In this document: piece by piece, positions 1-10,787 of the stretch
How the letters are laid out: each line of letters opens with the position of its first letter
Position numbering within the stretch: position 1 is the first letter of the stretch
Source: Hibiscus mutabilis
Taxonomy: Eukaryota > Streptophyta > Magnoliopsida > Malvales > Malvaceae
DNA length: 64,000 bases
NCBI GenBank assembly: GCA_019671005.1
Contig: CM033747.1
Coordinates: forward strand, 26,563,188 to 26,627,187
Reading direction: 5' to 3'
Program-made: the position numbers and the translations under genes
Notes under the pieces: model-generated
Seen by the model: the letters and a program-made list of their open reading frames with translations, nothing else
The model's database searches: none
Told to the model about the DNA's origin: nothing

Positions 1-732
1 ACCTTCTCCATCAGCAGTTCTCTTTTTTACTATATCTTTCCTTCTGCTGAAGCTTGAATCTGAAGATGAACAACCCGAAGGAACAACATCAGAAATAGAA
101 TTACATCTTATGTTTCGCAAACCGTACCTGCTTGTGTTAGCACGAATTGCCTGGGAAGCACTTTGAGAGGCCAAAGTAACCGATGGACCGGCAAGAGTAT
201 CCTGGTTGGCCAACCCAGAATGCTGAATAAGGTTTATCCTTGGTCTTGTGTTTGATGCTGCACTAGAGCTCCCAACTTCTATCGCTCTAACTTCCCCAGA
301 AGCAGCATCTTCAGATTTGGGCTGCAACCCTCTTCGAATCTTTCCTGGTGGGGTTATGAGCTCCGACACTTCTGGCTCATCCTGAACACTACTAATATCA
401 GATGAATCCATTTCCAGCTGAGATGATAGCTTTTTCTGAGAATTTGTAGAGGATTTTCTAGAGTTGATAACAGCCGAGTATGCCCTAGAGGAACTTCCAA
501 CTATTTCCTTGCCGTTTGATGAAGTGCGGTAAGAAGGCCTCGAAGATTTTGCTTTTTCCGAGCAGCAACTGGGAGTACCTTTCATGGAATTCAGCCTGCC
601 ACTGCATCCGATTCGGTTGCAAGATTGGCCATTTCGTTCTCTGTTATTAACATGATCCTTCGAGATGATACCGGATCCCTTTCCGGGTACAACAAGCCCA
701 TCAGCAGCTCTTTTACTAGTATATCCATCCAT
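1..732 (-). CDS. RING-H2 E3 ubiquitin ligase, HIP1/MBR-like, N-terminal part (runs off left edge)
   Basis: An uninterrupted frame of exactly 244 codons runs from an ATG at 732 down to base 1 with no stop. An in-frame TAA sits directly before the ATG, so this start is well bounded. The protein begins MDGYTSKRAADG and is rich in Ser, Arg and Lys with little predicted order. It contains a CNRIGCSGRLNS block (about residues 37-48), a GKEIVGSSSRA block (about 79-89) and a RYGLRNIRCNSISDVVP block (about 203-219). From memory, these blocks are characteristic of the disordered N-terminal half of plant HIP1/MBR-type RING-H2 E3 ligases. The catalytic RING would be at the C terminus, beyond base 1, so the enzyme activity is inferred and not seen. 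This is the only frame in the window that looks under coding constraint. A leader intron acceptor lies 25 bases upstream of the ATG. A gene symbol is not assigned because several paralogues share this N terminus. Confidence 0.75.
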   Translation of the reverse strand, partial: MDGYTSKRAADGLVVPGKGSGIISKDHVNNRERNGQSCNRIGCSGRLNSMKGTPSCCSEKAKSSRPSYRTSSNGKEIVGSSSRAYSAVINSRKSSTNSQKKLSSQLEMDSSDISSVQDEPEVSELITPPGKIRRGLQPKSEDAASGEVRAIEVGSSSAASNTRPRINLIQHSGLANQDTLAGPSVTLASQSASQAIRANTSRYGLRNIRCNSISDVVPSGCSSSDSSFSRRKDIVKKRTADGEG

Positions 733-756
733 TTAGTTAACTAGTATCCTTTATAT

Positions 757-1189
757 CTGGAAAAAACATCAAAATAAATGTAACATATGGTAAACACAGA
801 ATCCTCTACCATGACAATAAGGGGGAAAAAAACCTAAAAACCATAACAGCAAGCATGGACAGCATGCATACTACAGGAACTTGTCATAATTCAGATTTGG
901 GACCATAAGGGTAAAGTTTTGAAATTTATTTTCAACAAAATATAATCTGTATTGCTGTATAACCCATGCAAACCCCTCAAAATAAAAAAAAAAAAGAGGA
1001 AAAAAAATACAATCCACTAACAAGGAAAAATTGCAGAACCTAGTCCTAATTCCTAAACCCAAATTAGAAACTCATTCCTATTTACTATCAACTTATTTAT
1101 TCACAAAGAAAGGGAATTTCAAAATTTCCTTGTCTCAGAAACAAATTATGCTAGAATTGCATAACAGATGACAAAAGAACACCTGAAAA

Positions 1190-1239
<50 letters not shown>

Positions 1240-1724
1240 GGTACTTGAGAACACACAGAAAAAAATGAAGGCACCTTTGTTATCTAATGATCAAGCACGT
1301 TCAAAGAGAGAGGCTTTGGGAGTTTTTTCAAAAAAAAAAAAAGTATATAAATAAATCAGAAAAAGAAAAGGAGAGACAGTCACATGCCCCAGCACTGTAA
1401 TTGATCCCCAACAAAAGTGGGTTTCTCTCTTTGGTTGATGTTTTGCTTGAATTATTCTCCACAATCATTTATTTATTTTTTCTTTCTAAAAATAAAAGAG
1501 ACTTGGTCCGTGATCCAAGGGTGGAAAAAAAGCTGATCACCCTTCATATCAAAATTGAACATTTCTTCAAGTATTTGTCCACCCCCTTAAATAATCAATC
1601 TTTCATATATTGCATGAACACACATAAAAATCCGATTAAAAAGAAAGAGCCTTTTTACACAGAAAACAGATACCCTTACTTGCCAAAGAATTTTATTTTA
1701 TTTAATGAAAAATTGTTGCCGTAC
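757..1724 (-). other. Probable leader (5'UTR) intron of the E3 ligase gene
   Basis: Read on the minus strand, a GT donor follows an exon ending in AATAG (donor bases at 1724-1723). A pyrimidine-rich TTTTTTCCAG acceptor ends at 757, followed by a 24-base exon stub and the ATG at 732. The interval is about 968 bases, AT-rich, and contains an (AT)n microsatellite and no convincing frame. A leader intron is common in this plant gene class. The exact donor is a judgement from sequence alone, and another GT could be used. Confidence 0.45.
1193..1235. repeat. (AT)n microsatellite
   Basis: About 21 uninterrupted AT dinucleotides lie inside the putative leader intron. Expected to be length-polymorphic. 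Confidence 0.95.
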
Positions 1725-1905
1725 CTATTGCGTTGCTTCACCGTCTTCTGGTATTTGATTCTTTGAATACACGAAGAGTGATGAAGATGAAGGTGGAGTT
1801 TCAAGTTTCCAACAGAGAGAAAAACAAGAAGTATGAAAGAAGGAAGAAGAAAGACCCAAAGGCAAAGGCAAAGGCAAAGGCTGAGATGAGATTGCGAGCC
1901 AAACC
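1725..1905 (-). other. Probable 5' untranslated exon of the E3 ligase gene
   Basis: On the minus strand this stretch is CT-rich, with four GCCTTT-type repeats (plus-strand ggcaaa) and TTCTTC runs, as is typical of plant leaders. It lies between a candidate TATA box and a good splice donor. The start of transcription near 1900 is inferred from TATA spacing and not observed. Both strands have short frames here (1725-1910 minus, 1733-1942 plus), but neither resembles a protein I know. Confidence 0.4.
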
Positions 1906-1929
1906 ACCAAATCCTTTTTTTTTAATTTG

Positions 1930-1936
1930 TTTATAT
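1930..1936 (-). promoter_or_regulatory. Candidate TATA box of the E3 ligase gene
   Basis: The minus strand reads CATATAAAC about 30 bases upstream of the CT-rich leader. Position and sequence fit a plant TATA box, with no independent support. Confidence 0.35.
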
Positions 1937-2401
1937 GACTAAATTAGATAGGCTTTGAAAGGAAAATAAGACAATATATAAAGAAACAAAATAATGCTAG
2001 CAACACCAACAAAGTTGGTCCAAATAATAAAAAAATTAATATATTCTAAGCAGATTTTGAATCTAAGATTATGTGTATATAAAAAATTTTGTAAAAACCT
2101 CACCTATTAATATTAAATATACAATACAAATTGATTCAAATTAATCAGAATAAAATAATAAGAAATCAGACAACCATAAAAATAATGCCTACCAACACAA
2201 AAGAAAGAAGAAGAAAGGGGAAGGGTGGTTTGTGTTTGCCGTCCCTCCTAACAGCAAATGGAAATGGGAACCCCTTGTTTTTAACCTGAATTATCGATTG
2301 ATTATTTTTGTGGACTGGAACGGAATACTGCCCCCACGTCATCAGCTGAACCCTCCTCACCTCTTAATTTTTTCCTTTTAATTTTAAGAATAATATAAAT
2401 T
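1937..2401. other. AT-rich upstream region, no gene seen
   Basis: Low-complexity AT-rich DNA upstream of the E3 ligase promoter. A 64-codon minus frame at 2166-2360 has no family resemblance. The stretch may hold promoter elements, but I cannot point to any. Confidence 0.5.
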
Positions 2402-2904
2402 ATTATCGAACTTTACTTTCAAAATTATTTTGGTAAATAAAATTTTGATACGTTCAATTTATTTATTGAAGTTTAAACATTAAACGTTTTTGTCATTTTT
2501 CTGTTAATTTTTTGACAACGTCTATTTATCAACGAATGAAGAAATTTTTTTAAGATTCGAACGGTGAAAAATTTCATCGACACGAGAGAAGCAACATACT
2601 GAAAAATAACCTCCATTCGACGGCGAAAAAAAAAGATCGACGAGAGAAAAATCAAAAAAAATTGGATGATTCGTGAATTTCGGAGTACTTTTTGAAAAAA
2701 TAGAGGTCGAATTCAGACTCAATGAGCCGAGATAAAATAATTGGTGAAATTTGGGACCCAACGACCTCTATCTATGATCATTTGGGGTTTAAGAATGTCA
2801 AAACTTTAGTGACAAAAAATGTTTCATGTCTAAACTTCAGTGAGTAAATTGAATGTCTTAAAACTTTAATAACTAAAATAAGTTTAAGATTAAAGTTCAA
2901 TTAT
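2402..2904. mobile_element. Inverted-repeat element (MITE or MULE-like), about 0.5 kb
   Basis: Bases 2402-2496 and 2809-2904 are imperfect reverse complements over about 95 bases, roughly three quarters identical by eye. They share ACTTTA, TTCAATTTA, GAAGTTTA and TTTTTGTCA blocks in the same order. The roughly 310-base interior has no convincing coding frame. Long terminal inverted repeats around a short non-coding core fit a non-autonomous DNA transposon or foldback element. I could not settle the outer ends or a target-site duplication, so superfamily is unassigned. Confidence 0.5.
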
Positions 2905-3513
2905 GATTTACGTAATTTATCATTTAATTATTCATAACTCTTCGGTTATTACATTATTAAAAGGCTTCGAACCAATGAATTCCAAACACTAAACTAATAA
3001 CGATCCCAACGAAGCTAAAATTCTATAAATAATGGTAATAAAAGTTTTATTTTCTTATAGATGGGTAGAGACCAGGGGTGATGGAAATTCGATTCAATTT
3101 GAAAAAGTTAAATTTTTATTTGATGCGAAATAAATCATAATTTTATAAATTTGACTTGACTTGAAAAAAATTTAAATAAGGTGTGAGTTATAAAATAATA
3201 CCCGTCAATTCGATTAACTCAAAAAAATTAATTTAATCAAATATTATCCCCTAATAAAGATGTCAAATCATCTATTTGATGAATTTTTTAATTTTTTATT
3301 TAATTTCGGCACATATGGCAAAGTTGAATGAAGAAATAAAATTTATTATGGTATTTGGTATTATTTGTTTGTCTTTAGATAACTTAATATTCAAGCTCTT
3401 GTTTCATTAAATTTGATAATCACCCTTGAATTGCAACTTGTTTCATTAAAGATGTCAAATCATAATTTAATTTTTTAATTTAATTTCGGCACATATGGCA
3501 AAGTTGAATGAAG
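2905..3513. other. AT-rich flank with a duplicated segment abutting the retroelement block
   Basis: No gene is visible. A block starting GATGTCAAATCAT and ending in TTTCGGCACATATGGCAAAG plus TTGAATGAA occurs at about 3260-3333 and, shortened, at about 3450-3513. The second copy ends exactly where the truncated LTR of element A begins. Confidence 0.7.
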
Positions 3514-4766
3514 GGGTATTTTCTTTTTGTGATAAGCAGATCAAGAGCAGGACAAATTTGGCAAAGCAGGACATGAGGAGGAAGAGTAGAAGAGAAATGC
3601 TGAGTGTCGTTGGCAAAAGTATGGCGAGAATTGCCAAACTCGGTTGGCAAAAGAAGGAAGTCTGATGCCTGGTTAGTTAGCAGTTAGTCAAAGACCATGT
3701 CAGCCCTAATTCAAAAAGAGGATAAGAAGATAACGCGCCTATCTTGGTGCGTAACAAACTTTTAAATCAAAACCTTATCTAGGATTTTCATGAGTGCCTA
3801 TATAAAGGAAGCCTATCGATGAGCCAAGGAGGTTGAACTGTGGTGAAGGGGGCAAATCGCGGTTCGATCAGGCTATTATCGAGAGCTTTGGATCTATTGA
3901 AGGGTTGCATCGATGAATCTCCTTCTTTGTCTATTTCTCTTAGTTTTTAATTCTGTTATGATGGTGATGTTTACAAATGATGATTTGTTGATGGTTTTCC
4001 CAGCTATAAACTAATTCTTTTAAGTTGGCTAGGGGTGTTTTGCGATGAACGCTTAGCTTTTTAATAATTGAATGCCTTGGCATTTTTGTCTATTTCTCTA
4101 GTGCTTAATTTTTTGAAATTTATTCCATACGACAGTTGGCATTGCATGCTCATTATCCCTTAATATCTTAATAGACTTAAGAGATAAGATTAGTTGTCAA
4201 ATACTAAGGAGAGAAGCTTCGACAGAAGACGTTCAAGTAGATGAGCTTACTTCGGAAGTGAGTCTACCCCTTAGGAGTAAAGATTAAAACTTTGTCAAGT
4301 TAATTATTGAAAAACATCACCATAGACATATATGAGTTAATCATAGTTAACTTAGGATATTGTCATCGACAGAGGACATACTACTTAAAATCAGCTCGGC
4401 AATAAAACCAAGGCTGGACGTTATTAAATGCTGTATTTGCTAGCGTAAAATCCAAGCATCCCCTGCCAACACAAATCAACCATCTAAATACATTTGTTTG
4501 CCAATCCACCTGAATTTTCATTTTATTTTCCTTAGTCATTTTCTTAATTAAAAATCCGATCTCAATATCAACTTATCTGTTTCAATTCACAAGTAATTAT
4601 TGTGGTATTTAATTTTTGCACAATCCCCGTGGATACGATACTTAGTTTACTGATGTATTACTTGCTAACTGTGTATACTTGCATGCAAAAAGACCTAAAC
4701 TTGGCATTATTTACTGGCATATTCACATTAATTCATCATTGTTTGCCAAGTGTTAGTCAGTCGACA
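3514..4766 (+). repeat. 5' LTR of element A, 5'-truncated
   Basis: Collinear with the 3' LTR from 23448 to 24717 but lacking that LTR's first 142 bases, including its TG end. It ends in CGACA next to the PBS. Many point differences from the 3' LTR indicate an old insertion. Confidence 0.88.
3799..3806 (+). promoter_or_regulatory. TATA box in the element A 5' LTR
   Basis: TATATAAA followed by GGAAG, with the same site in the 3' LTR at 23757-23764. It would mark the U3/R boundary about 30 bases downstream. Since upstream U3 is partly deleted, activity is doubtful. Confidence 0.55.
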
Positions 4767-4772
4767 AGTTTT

Positions 4773-4790
4773 TGGCGCCATTGCCATAGA
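4773..4790 (+). other. Primer-binding site of element A (tRNA-Asp type, decayed)
   Basis: TGGCGCCATTGCC lies six bases after the LTR end. It matches the Athila-type site complementary to the 3' end of tRNA-Asp, but the expected run of Gs downstream is replaced by ATAGA. Confidence 0.7.
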
Positions 4791-4861
4791 TTGCAACATA
4801 ATTAGTTATTTTTTATTTTTGTTTTTTTTTGTTTATTTTACTTGTTTGTTTTGTTTGGTGT

Positions 4862-6063
4862 ATGACTAGGAGCCGCACTACGAAGGAAGATTTATTATAC
4901 GACCCAAAGATTGAAAGAACCCTACGCAAGCTAAAAAGAAAACTTCAAGAAATGGCTCAAAACGGAAATGATGGAGTAGATGGTGTCCTAAACAATGAGG
5001 AAAATCAACCAATACACGATGGGATACCATTCGCTCCTGCTGTCACTGCAGAGAATCCTAAATAAAGACCTATTAGAGAAAACTTGGCACCAAACATGGA
5101 TAATCTGATGCCAAGACTGATTGGTCCAGAGGTAAATGCAGTTAATATTGAACTTAAATCGATAATGATTCAGACGCTATTGAATGTACGTCAATTTGAT
5201 GGACCACTTACTGGAGACTCAAGGCAACACTTGAAGTACTTTATGGAGGTTTGCCAAATATTTCAGCAACCTAATGTGGCTAAAGAAACAATGAAGTCGA
5301 GACTATTTTCATTCCCCTTGAGAGATAGAGCAAAAACGTCGCTAAGTTCTTTGCCACCTGGTTCAGTTACTTTGTGGGCAGAATTATGCCAAAAGTTTCT
5401 TTTGAGATTTCAGCTCCCTAAACTTAATGATAAGCTGCAAAGTGATATCATTACCTTTAGGCCGACCGGTGATGAGACTTTGTATGATGACTGGGAGCAT
5501 TTTAAAGAATTATTGAGAAGATGTCCCATGCATGGATTTCCTACTTGGACCCAGATAGAGACCTTTTATAACGGAATCAATGCTCATGCAAGGACTATGG
5601 TTGATGCTTCGGCAAATGGTTCATTGCTAGATAAAAATTACACTGAGGCATTTGACATCCTTGAAAGAATTGCCACCAATGATCTCTAATACCTTACTGT
5701 CAGATTAGGATCCGAGACGAAAGTAGCTGGAAAATTGGAGCTTGATGCATTATTATATATCAATGCTCAAATTTCCAGCCTCACTAATATAGTGAAAAAA
5801 TACACAAACCCACTGAAGTTCGAAAAGTGAAGTCACTGAAACCATTCTGCACAATTTGTGGAGAGGATCATAATATGGATGAATGCCCAACAAACCCTGA
5901 ATTGGTAAATTTTGTTGGTAATTTTACTCGTAATTTTAACTCACATTCCAATACCTATAATGTAGGTTGTAAGCATCATCCAAATTTTTCTTGGTCAAAG
6001 CAAGGCGGTAACCAATATAATGCCCAACGTCAGAACAACAACGTGCCACCAGATTTCAACTAG
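4862..6063 (+). pseudogene. gag: Athila gag (capsid/nucleocapsid), broken
   Basis: The frame opens with MTRSRTTKEDLL at 4862, just after the PBS, the usual Athila position. It stops at 5063 and continues in the retrotransposon gag core at 5084-5689 (blocks FPLRDRAKTSLSSLPPGS and FLLRFQLPKLNDKLQSD). After further stops the nucleocapsid zinc knuckle appears at about 5845-5885 as C-x2-C-x3-H-x4-C (CTICGEDHNMDEC). Gag would package the element RNA into cytoplasmic particles. At least three in-frame stops make it non-functional here. Confidence 0.85.
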
Positions 6064-6388
6064 AATATGATACCACAAAAAACATAATAATTTTTATCCA
6101 GGGCAGAGATCTACCTAGGGGATTACTCTAACAGAGTATATGGAGCGAAATTGATGCATCTGTTCAAAGTTTAGCAACATCCATGCAATACTTGGAAGTT
6201 TAACTAGGACAGATTTCCAATGCACTCAGTAATAGACCCCAAGGAAATTTGCCAAGTGATACAGAGGATGCTCAAAAAAGGGAGAGAACAATGTAAAGTA
6301 GTTACTCTTCAAAGTGCCAAACAATGAAAGAATACAAAACCTATCAAAAAGTCAACTAATTGCTAGGATGAGAAGTTGGTGACAACAA

Positions 6389-7206
6389 ATGAACCTAAGG
6401 AAACGAAAAAAAGAGGCAAGCACTGATGATGCCAGACCTCAATCGGATGCCAGCACCACTTTGATAAAACCAATAGAACTTGCATTTGCTTATCCACTAC
6501 CACCTTTTCCACAGATTCTCCAAAAACACAAGCAAGACCAACATTTTAAGCGCTTCTTGGAAGTCCTTAAACAACTACAGATCAACATACCATTAGTGGA
6601 AGCTCTCGATCAAATGCCCAACTACGTTAAATTCATGAAGGACATCTTGTCCAAAAAGAGGAAGCTGGGTGATTTCGAGACTGTTGCTCTCACTAAAGGA
6701 TGTAGTTCAATGATAACGAATAGATTGCCGCTAAAATTGAAAGATCTGGGAAGTTTCACAATTCCCTATACGATTGGCAATTGATTCATGGGTAAGGCAT
6801 TGTGCGACTTGGGAGCCAGCATCAATCTGTTGCCAATTTAGTTTTTAGAAAATTTGGTATTGAAGTAAGGCCTACCACAGTAACACTTCAGCTGACATAT
6901 CGATCTTATGCACATCCCAAGGGTAAGATTATGGATGTGTAGGTAAAGGTAGATAAGTTTATATTCCTAGCTGATTTTATTTTTTTAGAATATGAGGCTG
7001 ATGTTAATATTCTAATAATTTTGGAAAGACCATTTTTTGCCACTGGTAGAACTTTAATTGATATACAAAAAAGTGAGCTTACTATGCTTATGAATGACCA
7101 ACATGTTACGTTTAATGTATTTCAAGCTCTTAAGTGTGCAGATGAACATGAGGAATGCCAAGCTGTTGAGCTAATGGAGTCTATTTTCAATGTGGACATA
7201 GCATAG
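6389..7206 (+). pseudogene. Athila aspartic protease region, broken
   Basis: 6389-6783 encodes the pre-protease region (MPNYVKFMKDILSKKRKLG, CSSMITNRLPLKLKDLGSF). The next frame holds the catalytic motif ALCDLGASINLLP, with the Asp near 6805, the normal Athila variant of D-S/T-G. A stop separates the two, and 6840-7020 is full of stops and frameshifts. The segment at 7021-7206 (RPFFATGRTLIDIQKSELT) is the C-terminal flap and linker part. The enzyme would cut the Gag-Pol polyprotein in the particle. It is not expressible in this copy. Confidence 0.8.
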
Positions 7207-7254
7207 ATTTACCAAGACACAGATGGTGATGCCACAGAGCAGGACGATGAAGAG

Positions 7255-8999
7255 ATGATGAGTGAAGAATCTGAAGAATCAACCATGTTGAATAAGGTCA
7301 TGAGTTATTTAGGGAGACCTGAGCCACTTGAGCTAGCTAACAGAAAAATCAAGGCACCTAAACCATATATTAAAGAACCACCAGAACTGGAGCTGAAACC
7401 TTTGTCAAGCCACCTCAAATATGCTTACCTGGGAGACAAATCAACTTTTTCAGTGATCATTGCTGCCAATTCGAATGATGACCAGGAGGAAAGATTGCTA
7501 GAGACACTGGGCAATTACAAGCAAGCCTTGGGATGGACCTTAGCAGATATCCGAGTGATCAACCCAACAATTTGCATGCATAAAATTATTCTGGAGGATT
7601 ATCATGGCAAAACAATCGAGGCCTATAGGAGACTAAATCCAGCATGAAAGAGGTAGTCAAGAAAGAAGTCATAAAGTGGCTGGATGCCGAGATAATTTAT
7701 CTTACTTTTGATAGCACACAGGTCAGCCCGGTGTTTTCCAAAGAAGGGTAGAATGATCGTGGTTTATAACAACAAAAATAAAATGATCCCTTTGAAGACC
7801 ATGACGGGCTGAAAAGTGTGCATGGATTACATGAAGTTAAATAATACCAATCATAATGATCACTTTCCACTACCCTTCATCGATCGGATGTTGGATAGGT
7901 TGGCAGGGAAGGTATTTTGTTACTTTTTAGATGGTTCCTCGGGCTACAATCAGATTGCCATCGCTCCAGAAGATCAAGAGAAGACCACATTCATCTGTCT
8001 ATACAGGACATTCGCTTTTAAAAGAATACCCTTTGGATTGTGTAATGCCCCAACAACGTTTTAGCCTTGCATGATGTCGATTTTCTCGGATATGATTGAG
8101 AACAACTTAGAAGTCTTCATGGATAACTTCTCTATCTTTGGCAAAAGTTTTGAAGAACACCTTCGGAGTTTGGAACTTATTCTAAGGAGACGCATTGAAA
8201 CTAACCTGGTCTTCAACTGGGAGAAATGCCACTTCATGGTAAAGGATGGCATAGTTCTCGGACATAAAGTGACCAAGAAAGGACTGGAAGTAGACAAAGC
8301 AAAGGTAGAGGTAATCAAACAATTGCCACCACCCACAAGTGTCAAAGGTATTAGAAGTTTCTTGGGATATGCAGGTTTTTATTGTCGATTTATTAAAGAT
8401 TTCTCAAAATTTTCTAACCTTTATGTTTACTTTTGGAACAGAATACCACTTTTGTGTTTGATGATTCTTGTTTGAAAGCTTTTTAAGAATTGAAAGACGG
8501 GTTAATTAATGCCCTTATAGTTATGGCACCAGATTGGAATGAGCCATTCGAGCTCATGTGCGATGCCAACGACTATGTCGTCGAAGTAGTGATAGGACAT
8601 AGGTGTGCCAAAATTTTCCATACCATCTATTATGTCAGCCGCACATTAAATGAAGCCCAGCTTAACTACACAACAATTGAGAAGGAATTCCTTACAGTTG
8701 TCTTTGCGTTTGACAAATTTAGATCTTAAGAAGGATGCCAAGCCTAAATTGATTCGATGGACACTATTATTATATGAGTTTGATCTTAAGATACGAGATA
8801 AGAAGAGAAGTAAGAACCTGGTGGCTAATCATTTACCTCGTTTAGAACACCACCATGAGGATGGCAATACCGATGACATTAGAGATGATTTCCTTGATGA
8901 ATATATGTTTACGACCACTACCATTCCATGGTATACTGATATAGCCAACTACTTAGTCAGCAACATATTGGCACCGAATTTGTCAAGCAATGTAGGAAG
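7255..8999 (+). pseudogene. pol: Athila reverse transcriptase and RNase H region, broken
   Basis: 7255-7647 is the linker before RT. RT proper starts near 7644 (MKEVVKKEVIKWLDA), is interrupted by stops at 7748 and nearby, then continues at 7816 with CMDYMKLN, FLDGSSGYNQIAIAPEDQEK and IPFGLCNAPTTF. After a stop at 8062 comes the YxDD-equivalent box, which reads FMDNFSIFG instead of FMDDFS, so one catalytic Asp is lost. 8200-8475 is the thumb and connection (LGYAGFYCRFIKDFSK). RNase H begins at 8490, but a deletion and frameshift at about 8729 remove its centre, and 8730-8999 is the tail (RWTLLLYEFDLKIRDKK). Confidence 0.88.
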
Positions 9000-10089
9000 C
9001 GATTTCTGAGAGATATCCAACAATATTATTGGGATGAGCCATTTTTGTTCAAACAATGTGCCGACCAAGTCATTCGTCATTGTGTGCCAAATGATGAGTA
9101 ACAAAACATTCTTCAACTCTGTCATGTAGCACCATATAGAGGTCACTTTGCTGGAATGAAGATAGCAGCTAAAAGACTGCAGTTAGGATTTTTTTGGCAT
9201 ATACTATTCAAAGACGCCCACTATTTTGCTAAGGCATACGACAGATGCTAACGTACTAAAAATATTTTCAGCAGACATCAATTGCCACTTCAGAATATCA
9301 TGCACGTGAAGCTGTTTGATGTGTGTAGGATAAATTTTATAGGTACTTTTCCCCCATCGTTTGGAAATTTATATATACTTGTGGCAGTAGACTACGTTTC
9401 AAAGTAGGTTGAAGTTGTTGCTCTTCCAACAAATGATGCCAAGGCAGTTGCCAAGTTTTTACACAAGTACATTTTTACCAGATTCATCGCCTCTAGAGCC
9501 ATCATACATGATAAAGGTACCCATTTTAAATACCAGTTAATTAGTAGAGCTCTATACAGGTACAGAATCCAGCAAAAAATTGCCACTACCTACCATCCTC
9601 AAACGAATGGCCAAGCAAAAGTTTTAAACAAGGAGATCAAAAATAATTTAGAGAAGACTGCGAACCCAACTCGAAAGGACTGGTCTTTGAGGCTAGATGA
9701 TTACTTGTGGGTATACAAGACAACCTTCAAAGTCCATTAGGAACTTCCCCATACAAGCTTGTATTTGGGAAGTTATGCTATTTGCCAGTAGAGCTAGAAC
9801 ACCGAGCTTATTGGGCAACCAAGCAGTTGAAATGGAATAGAAGGCTCCAGGTAAGAAACGCTTGTTAGATCTGAATGAGTTGGAGGAGTTTCAAGCACAA
9901 GCCTATGAAAAAGCCAAGCTCTATAAAGAAAGAACAAAGAGGTGGCATGATAGCAGAATTTTTCCAGGGCAGTTTGAAGTGGGGCAAAAAGTTCTGTTGT
10001 TCAATTTGAGGCTTAAATTATTTCCAAAAAAACTCAAATCCATATGGCCAGGACCCTTTGAAGTTATCAAGCCCTATGCTCATGATTAG
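9000..10089 (+). pseudogene. Athila integrase region, broken
   Basis: Read through several frames: the zinc-binding N-terminal region (CHVAPYRGHFAGMKIAAKR), then the core with VAVDYVSK, ATTYHPQTNGQAKVLN and KTTFKVH, and a C-terminal segment at 9862-10089 (RTKRWHDSRIFPGQFEVG, WPGPFEVIKP). Of the DDE residues, the first Asp is Asn in INFIGTFPPS, the second is kept in DKGTHF, and the Glu is Lys in QAKVLN. With several stops as well, this copy could not integrate cDNA. Confidence 0.85.
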
Positions 10090-10787
10090 TAGATATCAAA
10101 GACTTAAAAACTGGGACAACGTTCAAAGTGAATAGCTAGAGGTTGAAGCATTATTCGGAAGGAAGCCAAAATAAATACCAAGGAGATCATTCTATGGGCA
10201 GAGATTCGATAATTTTGACATCACAGTATGATCATTATAAATAGTTAGGATAATTTTTCTTTTTATTATTTTAATTTAATTATTTTAGTTTTTATTTTTT
10301 TGTTTTGAAAGGTTTTTGTAAGTGTTAGCGCATGATATTTTGCCAAGGCAGTATGCCAAGACAGGATGGCATTCAAACACCCATCATCATGGGGCGTGGT
10401 AACACATAGACTATTTTTCAGATAAGGCCCAAGAGAGAGTAATTTTTGCTAAGTGGGAAACCCTAGCCACCCAGGGTAAAAATTTTTAAACTTTGAAATG
10501 TTACCTTACGTTACTCAAGCTTCTTTCCCGCACTGTCAACTCTTATTACTCCATAACCCATTATTATCCCACTTCCCCATACACACATAACTATCACACC
10601 ATCATTATCTACACGAACCTCACCATTAAACCATCCCAACCGTATCCCTTACCACTTATTTAACTCTCATTTTTCCTTAAGCAAGAACCTTCTCTCTTTT
10701 CATTCTCTTACCCGACAAGAAAATCAAGAACCAAAATTCTCTTTATAATTTCTTTTCCGATCATCACTTTCTCCTAATTTATTCCCA
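10090..10787 (+). other. Spacer between pol and third ORF of element A, no gene seen
   Basis: T-rich DNA at 10240-10320, then a TGCCAAGGCAGTATGCCAAG stretch near 10338, then pyrimidine-rich DNA to the next ATG. Athila elements normally have a long non-coding spacer here that may serve a subgenomic or spliced message. I see no frame of interest. Confidence 0.6.

Noticed and set aside
1401..1766. Plus frame of 121 codons
   Set aside because: It lies opposite the inferred leader intron of the E3 ligase gene, is AT-rich and resembles no family.
2166..2360. Minus frame of 64 codons that could be an upstream exon of the host gene
   Set aside because: It lies upstream of the candidate TATA box, has no usable splice link that I can see, and no recognisable protein features.
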